DNA of 64,000 bases from Roseburia sp. GTDB taxonomy: Bacteria > Bacillota_A > Clostridia > Lachnospirales > Lachnospiraceae. The stretch spans positions 14,746-78,745 of the forward strand of contig DXQT01000011.1 of assembly GCA_019411365.1 (NCBI GenBank), written 5' to 3'. Below are positions 8,703-17,647 of the stretch, piece by piece (within the stretch, counting starts at the first letter, position 1; every line of letters begins with the position of its first letter). Under the pieces are notes generated by a model. The model was not told where the DNA came from, made no database searches, and worked only from the letters and a program-made list of their open reading frames with translations. Made by a program: the position numbers and the translations under genes.

Positions 8703-9005
8703 ATGGCAGGTAGGGGACGTCGGAAAAAAAATAATAACAGAGCAGGAAAGCTTTGTATTGGAATGATCGTCATTGCGTTTGTTGCGGTAATGTCTGTCCA
8801 GATCATCAGAGTTTACCAGAAAGATCAGGAATACATGCAGCAGGAGGCGTCGCTTCAGAAACAGTTAGAGGAAGAAACCGCAAGGGGAGAACAGCTGAGC
8901 AGCTATGAGACGTATACAAAGTCCCAGCAGTATGTGGAAGATACTGCAAAGAGTAAATTAGGACTTGCCTATGATAATGAGATCATCTTCAAGGAAGCGA
9001 AATGA
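8703..9005 (+). CDS. divIC: septum formation initiator DivIC (FtsB-like)
   Basis: 100-residue bitopic membrane protein: a basic cytoplasmic N-terminus (GRGRRKKNNNR), one membrane span at about residues 18-37, then a coiled coil (YMQQEASLQKQLEEETARG) and the conserved extracellular tail with VEDTAKSKLGLAYDNEIIF. DivIC pairs with FtsL and DivIB to activate septal peptidoglycan synthesis. Location after yabQ is the same as in Bacillus. RBS AGGAAACAG. A bidirectional terminator follows. Confidence 0.92.
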   Translation: MAGRGRRKKNNNRAGKLCIGMIVIAFVAVMSVQIIRVYQKDQEYMQQEASLQKQLEEETARGEQLSSYETYTKSQQYVEDTAKSKLGLAYDNEIIFKEAK

Positions 9006-9020
9006 TAAAATAACAAAATG

Positions 9021-9068
9021 AAAAACCAGTTCCATGATGTGCGTATGACGCAGATGGAACTGGTTTTT
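9021..9068. terminator. bidirectional terminator between divIC and the aldo/keto reductase
   Basis: A perfect 15-bp inverted repeat (9021-9035 with 9054-9068) with A-run on the left and T-run on the right, between convergent genes, so it can serve both strands. Confidence 0.9.
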
Positions 9069-9077
9069 TGTTACCTT

Positions 9078-10067
9078 CTATTTTACGATGGCGTCGATTT
9101 TATCCAGCTCTTCTTTGGAGAAAGAAGTATGTCCGATGATACCGATATTGTCTAAAATCTGTTCCGGTTTTGAAGCACCGATCAGTACGCTTGTCACATG
9201 GTCGTCCTTTAAGATCCAGCTTAATGCCATTTCAGCGAGTGTCTGACCGCGCTGTCCTGCCAGCTCATTTAATGCTTTGATCTGACTGAGACGTTCCGGT
9301 GTTAAGGAAGATTCATGTAAGAACCGTCCGTCTTTTGCGATACGGCTGTCCGCTGGAATACCGTTTAAGTAGCGGTTGGTCAGCATGCCCTGGGCTAAAG
9401 GAGAGAATGCAATGATACCTTTTTTCAGGTCATGGGCAGTTTCCTTTAAGCCGTTCTCTTCGATGGTACGGTCAAAGATCGAATAACGGTTCTGATTGAT
9501 GATGAACGGACATTTTAAGTCATTCAAAATAGCCGATGCCTTCTTTAAGGTCGGTCCGTCATAGTTAGAAAGTCCGACATAAAGTGCCTTGCCGCTTTTT
9601 ACGATAGAATCAAGTGCACCCATTGTCTCTTCAAGCGGTGTTTCCGGATCCATGCGGTGATGGTAGAAGATATCGACATATTCAAGACCAAGTCTCTTTA
9701 AGCTCTGGTCTAAACTTGCAATCAGGTACTTGCGGCTTCCCCAGTTGCCGTAAGGCCCCTCCCACATATCATAACCTGCTTTCGTGCTGATCAGAAGCTC
9801 GTCACGGTAAGGCAGAAAATCATCTTTTAAAATCTGACCGAAATTGCGCTCAGCGCTTCCGTAAGCAGGTCCGTAATTGTTAGCGAGATCGAAGTGGGTA
9901 ATGCCGTGGTCGAATGCGGTGCGGCACATTGCCTTCATGTTATCGTAACATCCGGTATCACCGAAATTATGCCATAATCCCAAAGATACGATCGGAAGTT
10001 TTAAACCGCTTGCTCCGCAGCGGTTATACTGCATGGTTTCATAACGTTTACTGTCTGCTGTGTACAT
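9078..10067 (-). CDS. aldo/keto reductase (YghZ/GpR-like)
   Basis: NAD(P)H-dependent oxidoreductase of the aldo/keto reductase superfamily, 329 residues. The TIM-barrel catalytic set is visible: Asp and Tyr in HFDLANNYG, Lys in STKAGYDMW and His in YHHRMD. The N-terminal form YNRCGASGLKLPIVSLGLWHNFG and the insertion after the lysine resemble E. coli YghZ, a methylglyoxal/L-glyceraldehyde-3-phosphate reductase; substrate remains inferred. RBS AAGGAG upstream of the ATG. It is transcribed against the sporulation string and interrupts the divIC-spoIIE synteny, suggesting later insertion. Confidence 0.92.
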   Translation of the reverse strand: MYTADSKRYETMQYNRCGASGLKLPIVSLGLWHNFGDTGCYDNMKAMCRTAFDHGITHFDLANNYGPAYGSAERNFGQILKDDFLPYRDELLISTKAGYDMWEGPYGNWGSRKYLIASLDQSLKRLGLEYVDIFYHHRMDPETPLEETMGALDSIVKSGKALYVGLSNYDGPTLKKASAILNDLKCPFIINQNRYSIFDRTIEENGLKETAHDLKKGIIAFSPLAQGMLTNRYLNGIPADSRIAKDGRFLHESSLTPERLSQIKALNELAGQRGQTLAEMALSWILKDDHVTSVLIGASKPEQILDNIGIIGHTSFSKEELDKIDAIVK

Positions 10068-10110
10068 TTTTCCATCTCCTTAAATGCTTTATTAATCCAA
10101 TTCGCCGTTC

Positions 10111-10151
10111 GTCAATCATGCAGGCATGTTGACTCACTTGCGTTCATTATA
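10111..10151 (-). promoter_or_regulatory. promoter and operator-like palindrome of the aldo/keto reductase gene
   Basis: On the minus strand an extended -10 (TGGTATAAT; hexamer at 10146-10151) lies about 80 bp before the ATG. Just downstream of the expected start site is an imperfect palindrome (10111-10133; outer GTCAA/TTGAC, inner CATGC/GCATG) that could be a repressor site. No good -35 is present. Confidence 0.5.
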
Positions 10152-10218
10152 CCAAAAAACCTGAATGAGGTGTGAGGGCAATGTGAAATTCCTAAAAATA
10201 ATCAACTGTTTTGAACTC

Positions 10219-10311
10219 CCTCGAAAGGACATCGAAAAAGGGATTTTGGCGAAAACTTTTTTGAAATCGGGATTTCCTTTGACAAAGATTTTTATTTCGG
10301 ACTCCTATAAT
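10219..10311 (+). promoter_or_regulatory. Spo0A-type sigma-A promoter of spoIIE
   Basis: TTGACA (10279-10284) and TATAAT (10306-10311) are separated by exactly 21 bp instead of 17. This is the known arrangement of Bacillus spoIIE (21 bp) and spoIIG (22 bp), which use sigma-A with phosphorylated Spo0A. Upstream is an exact 0A-box match TGGCGAA (10247-10253; consensus TGNCGAA) and two partial ones sharing TCGAA at 10219-10225 and 10230-10236, 11 bp apart. Confidence 0.82.
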
Positions 10312-10388
10312 GGGATGCACCCGAAAAAATCCGGCAGACAAAATGCCGTGGTTGGAGGGAGAAATAAGAAAGTGTAAGGAGAAAAGGA

Positions 10389-12230
10389 ATGAAAAAGACG
10401 GGAGTCAGACAAATGATATTTGGAATACTCGGGAGCCTGGCATGTGGAGTCAGTGTGATGGGATGTTATCCGCTTGTGCCGGCATATTTTACCGCACTCT
10501 ATTTAGAACAGGTAAACGGAGTTGTGCTGCTTGCTTTTATGTACATAGGAATGACTCTGTTTATGCCGCTGACCGCAGCGGTAAAATACGGGGTGACACT
10601 GATCGTTATGATCGGTGCAGTGAAGCTGATCGAATGGGCAAATGAAGGGTGTCCGGCATTTTTGGCAGGTGTGATGGCGGGACTTACCACACTGATCTTA
10701 TCGTTTTGCGGAAGTCTCCTGGAATGGAAAAACCAGCCGGACGGGGCAGCGGTATTTTTGGAGGCAGTCTTTATTTTTGGTGCGGTAATCCTTTTAAACC
10801 GCGGTATACATTTCCTGATGGAGTGGACGCCGGTGCAACGGAAAACAGAGGAACTGCCGGAGCGGGGAAATGGCGAGCGGCTCAAAAATTATGCGGAGTC
10901 TTTTCAGGGGCTGTCCCAGATATTTTTAAATATGAGTGCAGGAAAAGAAAAATATGCTGCGGATGAGCTTGGCAGGGTACAAAACGAACTGACCGGAAAA
11001 GTATGTGCCTCCTGTGATTCCTGCGCACTCTGCTGGGAGAGGGACTGCACACCGCTTTATGGAATTTTGTCTTCAATGATCACATCCATCTGGCAGGTGG
11101 GAGAGCCGGGGGCGGAAAATGAGGCGGAGTTAAAGAAGTACTGTGCGAAAAGCCGGGATATGGTGGAGGAGGCGGTGCGTGTGTTTGAGCGTGTCAGCTT
11201 AAATCATGCGTGGTACAACCGTCTTTTGGAAAACAGGCAGGTGATCGCGGAACAGCTCGATGCCATGGCTTATATCATGCAGGACTGTGCAAGAGAAGAA
11301 CGTGTGCTCGATACACAGGAGAGAAGAGCGATCTCTGAGATACGTTACCGGGCAAAAGAAAGGGGAATTTCCATTGAGGAAATACATCTGATCGAGACTC
11401 TTGACGGCAGATTAAAACTGAGTGCGGCATTAAAGAGCAGAATGGGGGGCTGTATTTCCCTGAAATCATTTGTGACTGCGGTGGGACATGCATTAGGCAG
11501 GCAGATGCGGGCGGCAGCCGACACAAAAACCTTTATCTCAAAGGAACCGGTCAACTATGTTTTTTATGAGGACACGGTGTACCGTAATGTACAGGGAATC
11601 GCGCGAGTCAAAAAGGACGGGGCAAAAATATCGGGGGATAATTTTTCTTTTCTGGAGTTAGAGCGTGGAGAATTTCTGCTTGGACTTTCAGATGGAATGG
11701 GATCAGGGAGCATGGCATGTAAAGAGAGTGAGATGGTCTTAGATCTGGTTGAACGTTTTTTGGAGGCGGGATTTTCTGTTGAGACGGCGATCCGCATGAT
11801 GAATTCCGCGATGGTCATGAAAGGAGCGGATGATTTGTATTCAACGGTCGATCTCTGCAAGATCAATCTGTATACGGGAATGGCGAAGTTATATAAGATC
11901 GGGGCAGCAGCTACCTTTATTAAGAGGGGGGCGGAGGTGGAATGTATCACTTCCCAGAGTCTGCCGGTTGGAGCGCAGGTACAGATGGATATCTCTGTGC
12001 AGGAAACAAAACTAACGGGCGGTGATTTTGTTGTCATGGTAACGGATGGTGTGTTAGAATATCTGCATGTGAAAAAACCGGAGGATACCATGCAGGAGAT
12101 CATAGAGAGCATACAGACCAATAATCCGGGGATACTGGCAAAGAAAATCATGGAGCGCGTCATGCTTTTTACGGGAGGAAAGGCGAAGGATGATATGACC
12201 GTGTTAGCGGCATGTATCTGGGAAAAATAA
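10389..12230 (+). CDS. spoIIE: stage II sporulation protein E (PP2C phosphatase), short form
   Basis: Membrane-bound PP2C-type serine phosphatase that dephosphorylates SpoIIAA and so activates sigma-F in the forespore. 613 residues, shorter than the roughly 800 of Bacillus: the N-terminus has about four or five hydrophobic segments in the first 135 residues rather than ten. A central Cys-rich stretch (CASCDSCALCWERDC, about residues 206-220) is followed by the phosphatase domain with DGMGSGS, STVDL and VTDGVLEY. RBS AAGGAG. The stop is immediately followed by the tilS ATG. Locus order and the promoter at 10279 both support the assignment. Confidence 0.93.
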   Translation: MKKTGVRQMIFGILGSLACGVSVMGCYPLVPAYFTALYLEQVNGVVLLAFMYIGMTLFMPLTAAVKYGVTLIVMIGAVKLIEWANEGCPAFLAGVMAGLTTLILSFCGSLLEWKNQPDGAAVFLEAVFIFGAVILLNRGIHFLMEWTPVQRKTEELPERGNGERLKNYAESFQGLSQIFLNMSAGKEKYAADELGRVQNELTGKVCASCDSCALCWERDCTPLYGILSSMITSIWQVGEPGAENEAELKKYCAKSRDMVEEAVRVFERVSLNHAWYNRLLENRQVIAEQLDAMAYIMQDCAREERVLDTQERRAISEIRYRAKERGISIEEIHLIETLDGRLKLSAALKSRMGGCISLKSFVTAVGHALGRQMRAAADTKTFISKEPVNYVFYEDTVYRNVQGIARVKKDGAKISGDNFSFLELERGEFLLGLSDGMGSGSMACKESEMVLDLVERFLEAGFSVETAIRMMNSAMVMKGADDLYSTVDLCKINLYTGMAKLYKIGAAATFIKRGAEVECITSQSLPVGAQVQMDISVQETKLTGGDFVVMVTDGVLEYLHVKKPEDTMQEIIESIQTNNPGILAKKIMERVMLFTGGKAKDDMTVLAACIWEK

Positions 12231-13736
12231 ATGACAGAAGATGTATTAAACTGGATCAAAAAAGAAAAACTGATGACAGAAGGGGACACCGTGATCGTGG
12301 GACTCTCCGGCGGAGCGGATTCGGTGGCACTTTTACTCGTGCTTTTGGAACTGCGCCAGAGGATCGGCTATACACTTCTGGCAATTCATGTGGAACATGG
12401 GATCCGCGGTGAGGAGAGCAGAAAGGATGCAGCGTTTGTGGAGGAACTCTGCAGGCAGAAAAATATCCCATGCAGGATATGTCCGGTCAATGTGCCGGAC
12501 TATGCAGCCACAGAGGGAATCGGTGTTGAGGAAGCTGCGAGGATACTGCGTTATGAATGTTATCAAAAGGCAGCAGAAGAGCTGAAACAGAGTGGAGCTG
12601 GCAGTGTCAGCATTGCCCTTGCGCATCATGCGAACGACAATGCTGAGACCGTCTTATTTCAGATGGCGCGGGGAAGCGGTGTGCATGGAATGTGCGGTAT
12701 GCACCCGAAACGGGTGCTGGGAGATGACATTTTGATTGTGCGTCCGCTTCTTTGTGTGTCGAGGGGACAGATCGAGGAGTATCTGAAAAAGTGTGGGCAG
12801 GAGTACCGGACGGATGGCACCAATCTGGATATCAATTACAGCAGAAACCGCATCCGTCATCATATTCTGCCTGAACTTTCGGTAATTAACGAGCAGGCAG
12901 TTTCTCATATCAATCAGAGTGCACTGCTTTTGCAGCAGGCGGTCAGTTATATGGAACAGGAAACAAAAAAAGCCGTGCAGACATGCTGCATTGGCGGGGG
13001 CGGTGCATATGTTATTTTAGAAAATGAGTGGAAGCAGTATCCGGAGATCATAAGACAGGAAATCGTTCATGAGGTGCTTGGAAAGACTGCCGGCAGCCGG
13101 AAAGATCTTGGCATGGTGCATGTGCAGGATGTCTGTGCACTGATGGAGAAACAGACCGGACGGGAGATCACGCTTCCGTATCAGATGACGGCGAGCCGGA
13201 TCTATGAGGGGGTAAGATTGTGCCGGAGCGGGACGCACAAAGCTGGCACGGGAACATGGCAGGAGAAAGGTGGATGTGAAACAGAAGGTGCAGCAGGTGC
13301 TTCTCAGTCATTTTATGAGGTTACGGCAGATGATTTTGCAAAACTTGAGGCAGGAGAAACGGTAAGTATCACACTGCCGGATGCCAATGTAAGCCTCAGA
13401 CTGCTTTTATTTTCGGGAAAAGTTGACGAAATTCCAAAAAATCAGTATACGAAATGGCTGAATTATGATAGGATAGAATGTGGCTTGCAGTTTCGGAGAA
13501 GGGCATCGGGAGATTATCTGACGGTGGATGATGCGGGACACAAAAAGAAACTGAAAAGCTATTTTATTGACGAAAAGATACCGCAGATAAAAAGAGAGCA
13601 CATATGGCTTTTAGCGCAGCAGTCGCATGTGTTATGGGTCATTGGCGGGCGGATCAGCGCCGTCTGCAAAATAAAAGAAGATACAAAAAAGATTCTGGAA
13701 GTAAGGATCGACGGAGGAAATTATCGTGAAGATTAA
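12231..13736 (+). CDS. tilS: tRNA(Ile)-lysidine synthase
   Basis: ATP-dependent enzyme that changes C34 of the tRNA-Ile CAU anticodon to lysidine, so it reads AUA. The PP-loop SGGADS is at residues 26-31, and the substrate-binding HHANDNAETVLFQMARGSG stretch follows. 501 residues is slightly long, within the range of TilS with both C-terminal domains. It starts directly after the spoIIE stop and overlaps hpt by 11 bp. The spoIIE-tilS-hpt-ftsH order is conserved in Firmicutes. Confidence 0.95.
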   Translation: MTEDVLNWIKKEKLMTEGDTVIVGLSGGADSVALLLVLLELRQRIGYTLLAIHVEHGIRGEESRKDAAFVEELCRQKNIPCRICPVNVPDYAATEGIGVEEAARILRYECYQKAAEELKQSGAGSVSIALAHHANDNAETVLFQMARGSGVHGMCGMHPKRVLGDDILIVRPLLCVSRGQIEEYLKKCGQEYRTDGTNLDINYSRNRIRHHILPELSVINEQAVSHINQSALLLQQAVSYMEQETKKAVQTCCIGGGGAYVILENEWKQYPEIIRQEIVHEVLGKTAGSRKDLGMVHVQDVCALMEKQTGREITLPYQMTASRIYEGVRLCRSGTHKAGTGTWQEKGGCETEGAAGASQSFYEVTADDFAKLEAGETVSITLPDANVSLRLLLFSGKVDEIPKNQYTKWLNYDRIECGLQFRRRASGDYLTVDDAGHKKKLKSYFIDEKIPQIKREHIWLLAQQSHVLWVIGGRISAVCKIKEDTKKILEVRIDGGNYRED

Positions 13737-14256
13737 AAACATTAACGTTCATTTTACGGAAGCAGAGATTGACAAAAAGATCAGAGAATTAGGTGCAAGG
13801 ATCAGTGAGGATTATGCAGGGGAATCCGTATGCCTGATCTGTATTTTAAAGGGAGCATCTTTCTTTACCTGTGAGCTGGCAAAGAGGATCACCGTTCCGG
13901 TAGAAGTGGAATTTATGTCTGTTTCAAGTTATGGCTCCGGTACGGAATCCAGCGGAATCGTAAAGATCGTGCAGGATTTATCAACCAGCATTGAAGGAAA
14001 GAATGTCATTGTTGTTGAGGACATTATCGATACAGGAAGAACTTTAAGCTACCTTCTGGAGAATTTGAAAACAAGAAGTCCAAAGAGTGTCCGTCTGTGT
14101 ACACTTCTTGACAAACCGGAACGCAGAGTTGTGGATGTGAAGGTTGACTATGTCGGATTTGAGATACCGGACGAGTTCGTAGTAGGTTATGGTCTTGATT
14201 ATGATCAGCAGTACCGTAATCTGCCTTACATTGGATTTGTGGAGATAGAGGAATAA
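13726..14256 (+). CDS. hpt: hypoxanthine phosphoribosyltransferase
   Basis: Purine salvage enzyme making IMP or GMP from hypoxanthine or guanine with PRPP. 176 residues, typical length. The PRPP-binding motif VVEDIIDTGRTL lies at about residues 96-107, and the N-terminal KGASFFTCELAKRI and C-terminal DYVGFEIPDEFVVGYGLDY blocks are characteristic. GTG start with GGAGG upstream, inside the end of tilS. HPRT physically cooperates with TilS in Bacillus to activate ftsH expression; whether that holds here is unknown. Confidence 0.95.
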   Translation: MKIKNINVHFTEAEIDKKIRELGARISEDYAGESVCLICILKGASFFTCELAKRITVPVEVEFMSVSSYGSGTESSGIVKIVQDLSTSIEGKNVIVVEDIIDTGRTLSYLLENLKTRSPKSVRLCTLLDKPERRVVDVKVDYVGFEIPDEFVVGYGLDYDQQYRNLPYIGFVEIEE

Positions 14257-14269
14257 AGGAGAAAAGGGA

Positions 14270-16096
14270 TTGAATAATAAGAGAAGTGGTTTTAGAGGAT
14301 TTGGAGTATATCTGATATTAGTTCTCGCTGTCATTGCAATCTGGTACTGGCTCGATGGCAATAACGTGACCAACACGTATACAAGACAGCAGTTTGAGAC
14401 GGCATTGGCAGAGGGCAAGGTAACACAGGTTAATGTTGTGCCGAATCGCGAAGTGCCGACAGGAAGTGTCAACATTACATTCAGTGATTCGAGTACGCAG
14501 GTGATGCTTGTCTCAGATGTGGCAGAGATCGAGCAGTATATGCGGGATGCGGGATTTAAGACTTATACCGTGCAGAATCCGCCGGAGGAGAGCTGGCTTT
14601 TGACATTGCTTCCATATCTGATCATTTTTGCTGCAATGTTCATTTTCTTTATGATCATGACCAATCAGGCTGCAGCAAACTCAGGCGGCGGAAGCAAGAT
14701 GATGAACTTTGGCAAGAGCCGTGCGAGAAGAATGAGTGACGATCCGGCAAAACGTGTGAAGTTTTCTGATGTCGCAGGATTACAGGAAGAAAAAGAAGAG
14801 TTAGAGGAGATCGTTGATTTCTTACGCGCTCCAAAGAAATATACGCAGCTCGGTGCAAGAATCCCGAAAGGCGTGCTTTTGGTGGGACCTCCTGGTACCG
14901 GTAAGACATTGCTTGCAAAGGCGATTGCAGGGGAAGCAGGAGTACCGTTTTTCTCTATTTCCGGTTCTGACTTTGTCGAGATGTTCGTCGGTGTCGGTGC
15001 ATCGAGAGTCCGCGACCTTTTCGAGGAAGCAAAGAAAAATGCGCCGTGTATCATTTTCATCGATGAGATCGATGCAGTGGCCAGACGAAGAGGAACCGGT
15101 ATGGGCGGCGGTCACGATGAGCGTGAGCAGACCTTAAACCAGATGCTTGTTGAGATGGACGGATTTGGTGTCAATGAGGGTATCATTGTCATGGCTGCAA
15201 CCAACCGTGTGGATATCTTAGACCCGGCGATCATGCGTCCGGGACGTTTTGACCGTAAAGTGGTCGTCGGCCGTCCGGATGTACGCGGAAGGGAGGAAAT
15301 CCTTGGCGTACATGCGAAGAACAAGCCGCTGGGCGATGATGTTGATTTAAAACAGATCGCACAGACCACAGCGGGATTTACCGGTGCGGATCTTGAGAAT
15401 CTGTTGAATGAAGCGGCAATTATTGCTGCAAAAGAGAACCGTGCGTATATCAAGCAGGATGATATCAAAAAATCTTTTGTAAAAGTGGGCATCGGCGCAG
15501 AGAAGAAGAGCCGTGTGATCTCTGACAAAGAGAAACGGATCACGGCATTCCATGAATCCGGTCATGCGATTTTATTCCACTTATTACCGGATGTGGGACC
15601 TGTCTATTCGGTATCGATCATTCCGACCGGAAGCGGTGCAGCAGGATATACGATGCCTCTGCCGGAAAAGGATGAGATGTTCAACACGAAGGGCAAGATG
15701 TTACAGGATATCGTCGTATCACTTGGCGGACGTGTGGCGGAAGAACTGGTATTTGATGATATTACAACCGGGGCATCACAGGATATCAAACAGGCGACAC
15801 AGATGGCAAAAGCCATGGTTACCAAATACGGTATGTCGGATAACATCGGTCTGATCTGCTATGACAACGATGATGATGAGGTATTCATCGGACGCGACCT
15901 TGCACACACCAGAGGATACAGTGAGGGCGTGGCAAGTGCAATCGATCAGGAAATCAAGCGCATCATCGATGAGTGTTACGCAAAAGCAAAGCAGATGATC
16001 ATGGATCACCGTGATGTATTAGATGCCTGTGCAAACCTTCTTTTGGAGAAAGAAAAAATCAGCCAGAAGGAGTTTGAGGCGTTATTTGATAAGTAA
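14270..16096 (+). CDS. ftsH: ATP-dependent zinc metalloprotease FtsH
   Basis: Membrane-anchored AAA protease for quality control and regulatory proteolysis. 608 residues. Two membrane spans (about residues 10-25 and 108-128) flank a short external loop; Walker A GPPGTGKT is at about 205, Walker B FIDEIDAV follows, the second region of homology reads MRPGRFDRK, and the zinc site HESGH is at about 427. Start is TTG at 14270, preceded by AAAGGAGAAAAGG; no nearby ATG fits. A short inverted repeat ATATTTTT/AAAAATAT (16103-16128) follows the stop. Confidence 0.96.
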   Translation: MNNKRSGFRGFGVYLILVLAVIAIWYWLDGNNVTNTYTRQQFETALAEGKVTQVNVVPNREVPTGSVNITFSDSSTQVMLVSDVAEIEQYMRDAGFKTYTVQNPPEESWLLTLLPYLIIFAAMFIFFMIMTNQAAANSGGGSKMMNFGKSRARRMSDDPAKRVKFSDVAGLQEEKEELEEIVDFLRAPKKYTQLGARIPKGVLLVGPPGTGKTLLAKAIAGEAGVPFFSISGSDFVEMFVGVGASRVRDLFEEAKKNAPCIIFIDEIDAVARRRGTGMGGGHDEREQTLNQMLVEMDGFGVNEGIIVMAATNRVDILDPAIMRPGRFDRKVVVGRPDVRGREEILGVHAKNKPLGDDVDLKQIAQTTAGFTGADLENLLNEAAIIAAKENRAYIKQDDIKKSFVKVGIGAEKKSRVISDKEKRITAFHESGHAILFHLLPDVGPVYSVSIIPTGSGAAGYTMPLPEKDEMFNTKGKMLQDIVVSLGGRVAEELVFDDITTGASQDIKQATQMAKAMVTKYGMSDNIGLICYDNDDDEVFIGRDLAHTRGYSEGVASAIDQEIKRIIDECYAKAKQMIMDHRDVLDACANLLLEKEKISQKEFEALFDK

Positions 16097-16219
16097 TTGT
16101 GCATATTTTTCTGTTCTCACAAAAATATGATACCAAGGTACTGTACAATATGCATAAAAACAATGATGAAAAATTGTGAACTTTGTGCACACTTATTTGC
16201 GGGGGCATGCTATTATAAT
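16097..16219 (+). promoter_or_regulatory. upstream control region of small RNA copy 1
   Basis: Shares three motifs with the region before copy 2, at identical spacing: TTGTGCATA (16097-16105), 29 bp, AAGGTACTGT (16135-16144), 37 bp, TTTGTGCACACTTA (16182-16195). Then CATGCTATTATAAT, with hexamer TATAAT at 16214-16219 (alternative extended -10 TGCTATTAT). The intervening bases are largely unrelated between copies. No consensus -35 is present, suggesting activator dependence. Confidence 0.65.
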
Positions 16220-16225
16220 AACCGT

Positions 16226-16323
16226 AAAAACCCCCCAATACATTATATATAGTTTTTGCTATACCCCATAGTAAAAATACCTTCTCCTAAAAATGGAACC
16301 TGACCCTAGGTTTCATTTTTTTT
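16226..16323 (+). ncRNA. predicted C-rich small RNA, copy 1
   Basis: Predicted transcript of about 98 nt. Its core (16224-16293) matches copy 2 at 69 of 70 positions. Visible parts: AAAAAC pairing with GTTTTT around a loop beginning CCCCC; a small hairpin GCTATACCCCATAGT with loop ACCCC; an unpaired linker ACCTTCTCCT complementary to Shine-Dalgarno sequence; and a terminator hairpin (11-bp stem, 16291-16301 with 16308-16318, loop GACCCT) with a T run to 16323. There is no ORF. The cys operon has its own promoter downstream, so this is not simply its leader. Exact 5' end is inferred from the -10. Confidence 0.7.
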
Positions 16324-16405
16324 GTCATTTTTTAATCTGTAATCAGAGCACATCTTTTGAAATACACAACCCCATAAATAATTGAAAAAATTTTCCAATT
16401 ATATC

Positions 16406-16452
16406 TTGACACATCAGCGAACTAAAGTTATAATCCTAGTAATCTTATAGGA
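16406..16452 (+). promoter_or_regulatory. sigma-A promoter of the sulfate operon with operator-like repeats
   Basis: TTGACA (16406-16411), 17-bp spacer, TATAAT (16429-16434): consensus. Just upstream is an inverted repeat ATAATTG/CAATTAT around an A/T core (about 16377-16402), and TCCTA/TAGGA flanks the expected start site. Either could be a sulfur-responsive repressor site; neither matches a motif I know with confidence. The leader to the first gene is about 125 nt, with a 7-bp hairpin near 16531-16549 and no recognisable S-box or T-box. Confidence 0.75.
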
Positions 16453-16568
16453 AATATATGAAAAAGAAAAAATAAAGGAACAGATGATAAGATATTAAGA
16501 CAGTTTTACAGGACAGCAGACACAGATTTTACCTGTGCGTGACGCAGGTTTTACGGAGTGGAGGGACA

Positions 16569-17630
16569 ATGAGAAAGAGGATGGCAGCAATCCTTGCAGC
16601 AGCAATGCTTGCAATGGGAACATTCGCCGGATGCGGCAGTGTGGCAGATGCGGATACAGTAGAGATCGTCAATGTTTCCTACGATCCGACCAGAGAATTA
16701 TATCAGGCCTACAATACCTTGTTCGAAAAACACTGGGAAGAGCAGACCGGGCAGAAGGTAAGGATCATCCAGTCCCATGGCGGTTCCGGAAAACAGGCAT
16801 TGGAGGTTGCGAACGGCCTTGACGCCGATGTGGTAACACTTGCATTAGAGGGTGATATCAAGACGATCTCCGATTCCGGGCTGATCGATCCGGGATTTAC
16901 ATCAGAGTTTCCGGACGACAGTGCTCCCTATACCTCAACGATCGTATTCCTTGTGAGAAAGGGAAATCCAAAACAGATCAAAGACTGGGATGACCTTTTA
17001 AGATCGGATGTCAGTGTTATCACTCCGAACCCAAAGACTTCCGGTGGAGCAAGGTGGAATTATCTCGCGGCATGGTACTATTTTGAAGGACAGGGCGAGA
17101 GTGAGGAAAACATCACAGAGCATATGAAAACACTATATCAGAATGTGCTGGTCTTAGATTCCGGGGCACGCGGTTCAACGACCACATTCATTGAGAATGG
17201 CCAGGGTGACGTCCTGATTGCATGGGAGAATGAAGCATTTTTATCCATGCAGGAGGAACCGGGAGAATACGAGATCGTTGTTCCATCGGCATCGGTGCTC
17301 TGTCAGCCGACGGTAGCTGTTGTAGATGAAGTGGTTGACAGAAGAGGCAGCCGGGCTGTTGCGGAGGAATATTTGAATTACCTGTATTCCGATGAAGCAC
17401 AGAAGCTTGCAGGAGAAAATTATTACCGTCCGGCAGATCAGGACATTGCAAAACAGTTTTACACGGAGGAGGGAACACATGAGATCACAGAACTTCCTTC
17501 CGATGGAAAATGGATGGTGACGGATGTTGCTATGGCAGATATCAGTCACTTTGGCGGATGGGATGCTGTGATAGAGAAACATTTTTCGGATGGCGGTATC
17601 TTTGACACGATCTATGAACGTAACAGGTAG
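16569..17630 (+). CDS. sulfate ABC transporter substrate-binding lipoprotein
   Basis: Extracytoplasmic sulfate/thiosulfate-binding protein of the Sbp/CysP family, 353 residues. The signal peptide ends in a lipobox-like TFAGC (Cys about residue 22), so it is lipid-anchored. Family blocks LNVSYDPTRELY-like (VNVSYDPTRELYQAYN), HGGSGKQA, ITPNPKTSGGARWNYLAAW and VVDEVVDRRGSRAVAEEYL are all present. ATG at 16569 follows GGAGGG; an upstream in-frame ATG lacks the lipoprotein signal context. First gene of the cys operon. Confidence 0.93.
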   Translation: MRKRMAAILAAAMLAMGTFAGCGSVADADTVEIVNVSYDPTRELYQAYNTLFEKHWEEQTGQKVRIIQSHGGSGKQALEVANGLDADVVTLALEGDIKTISDSGLIDPGFTSEFPDDSAPYTSTIVFLVRKGNPKQIKDWDDLLRSDVSVITPNPKTSGGARWNYLAAWYYFEGQGESEENITEHMKTLYQNVLVLDSGARGSTTTFIENGQGDVLIAWENEAFLSMQEEPGEYEIVVPSASVLCQPTVAVVDEVVDRRGSRAVAEEYLNYLYSDEAQKLAGENYYRPADQDIAKQFYTEEGTHEITELPSDGKWMVTDVAMADISHFGGWDAVIEKHFSDGGIFDTIYERNR

Positions 17631-17647
17631 TGAAGAGGGAGGATTGC

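Noticed and set aside
11564..12289. 241-codon minus-strand ORF across the end of spoIIE
   Set aside because: Antisense to the conserved PP2C domain; composition is shadow-like (Ser/Ile-rich).
16435..16568. SAM (S-box), T-box or cysteine riboswitch in the sulfate operon leader
   Set aside because: No conserved box sequences; only a small 7-bp hairpin is visible.
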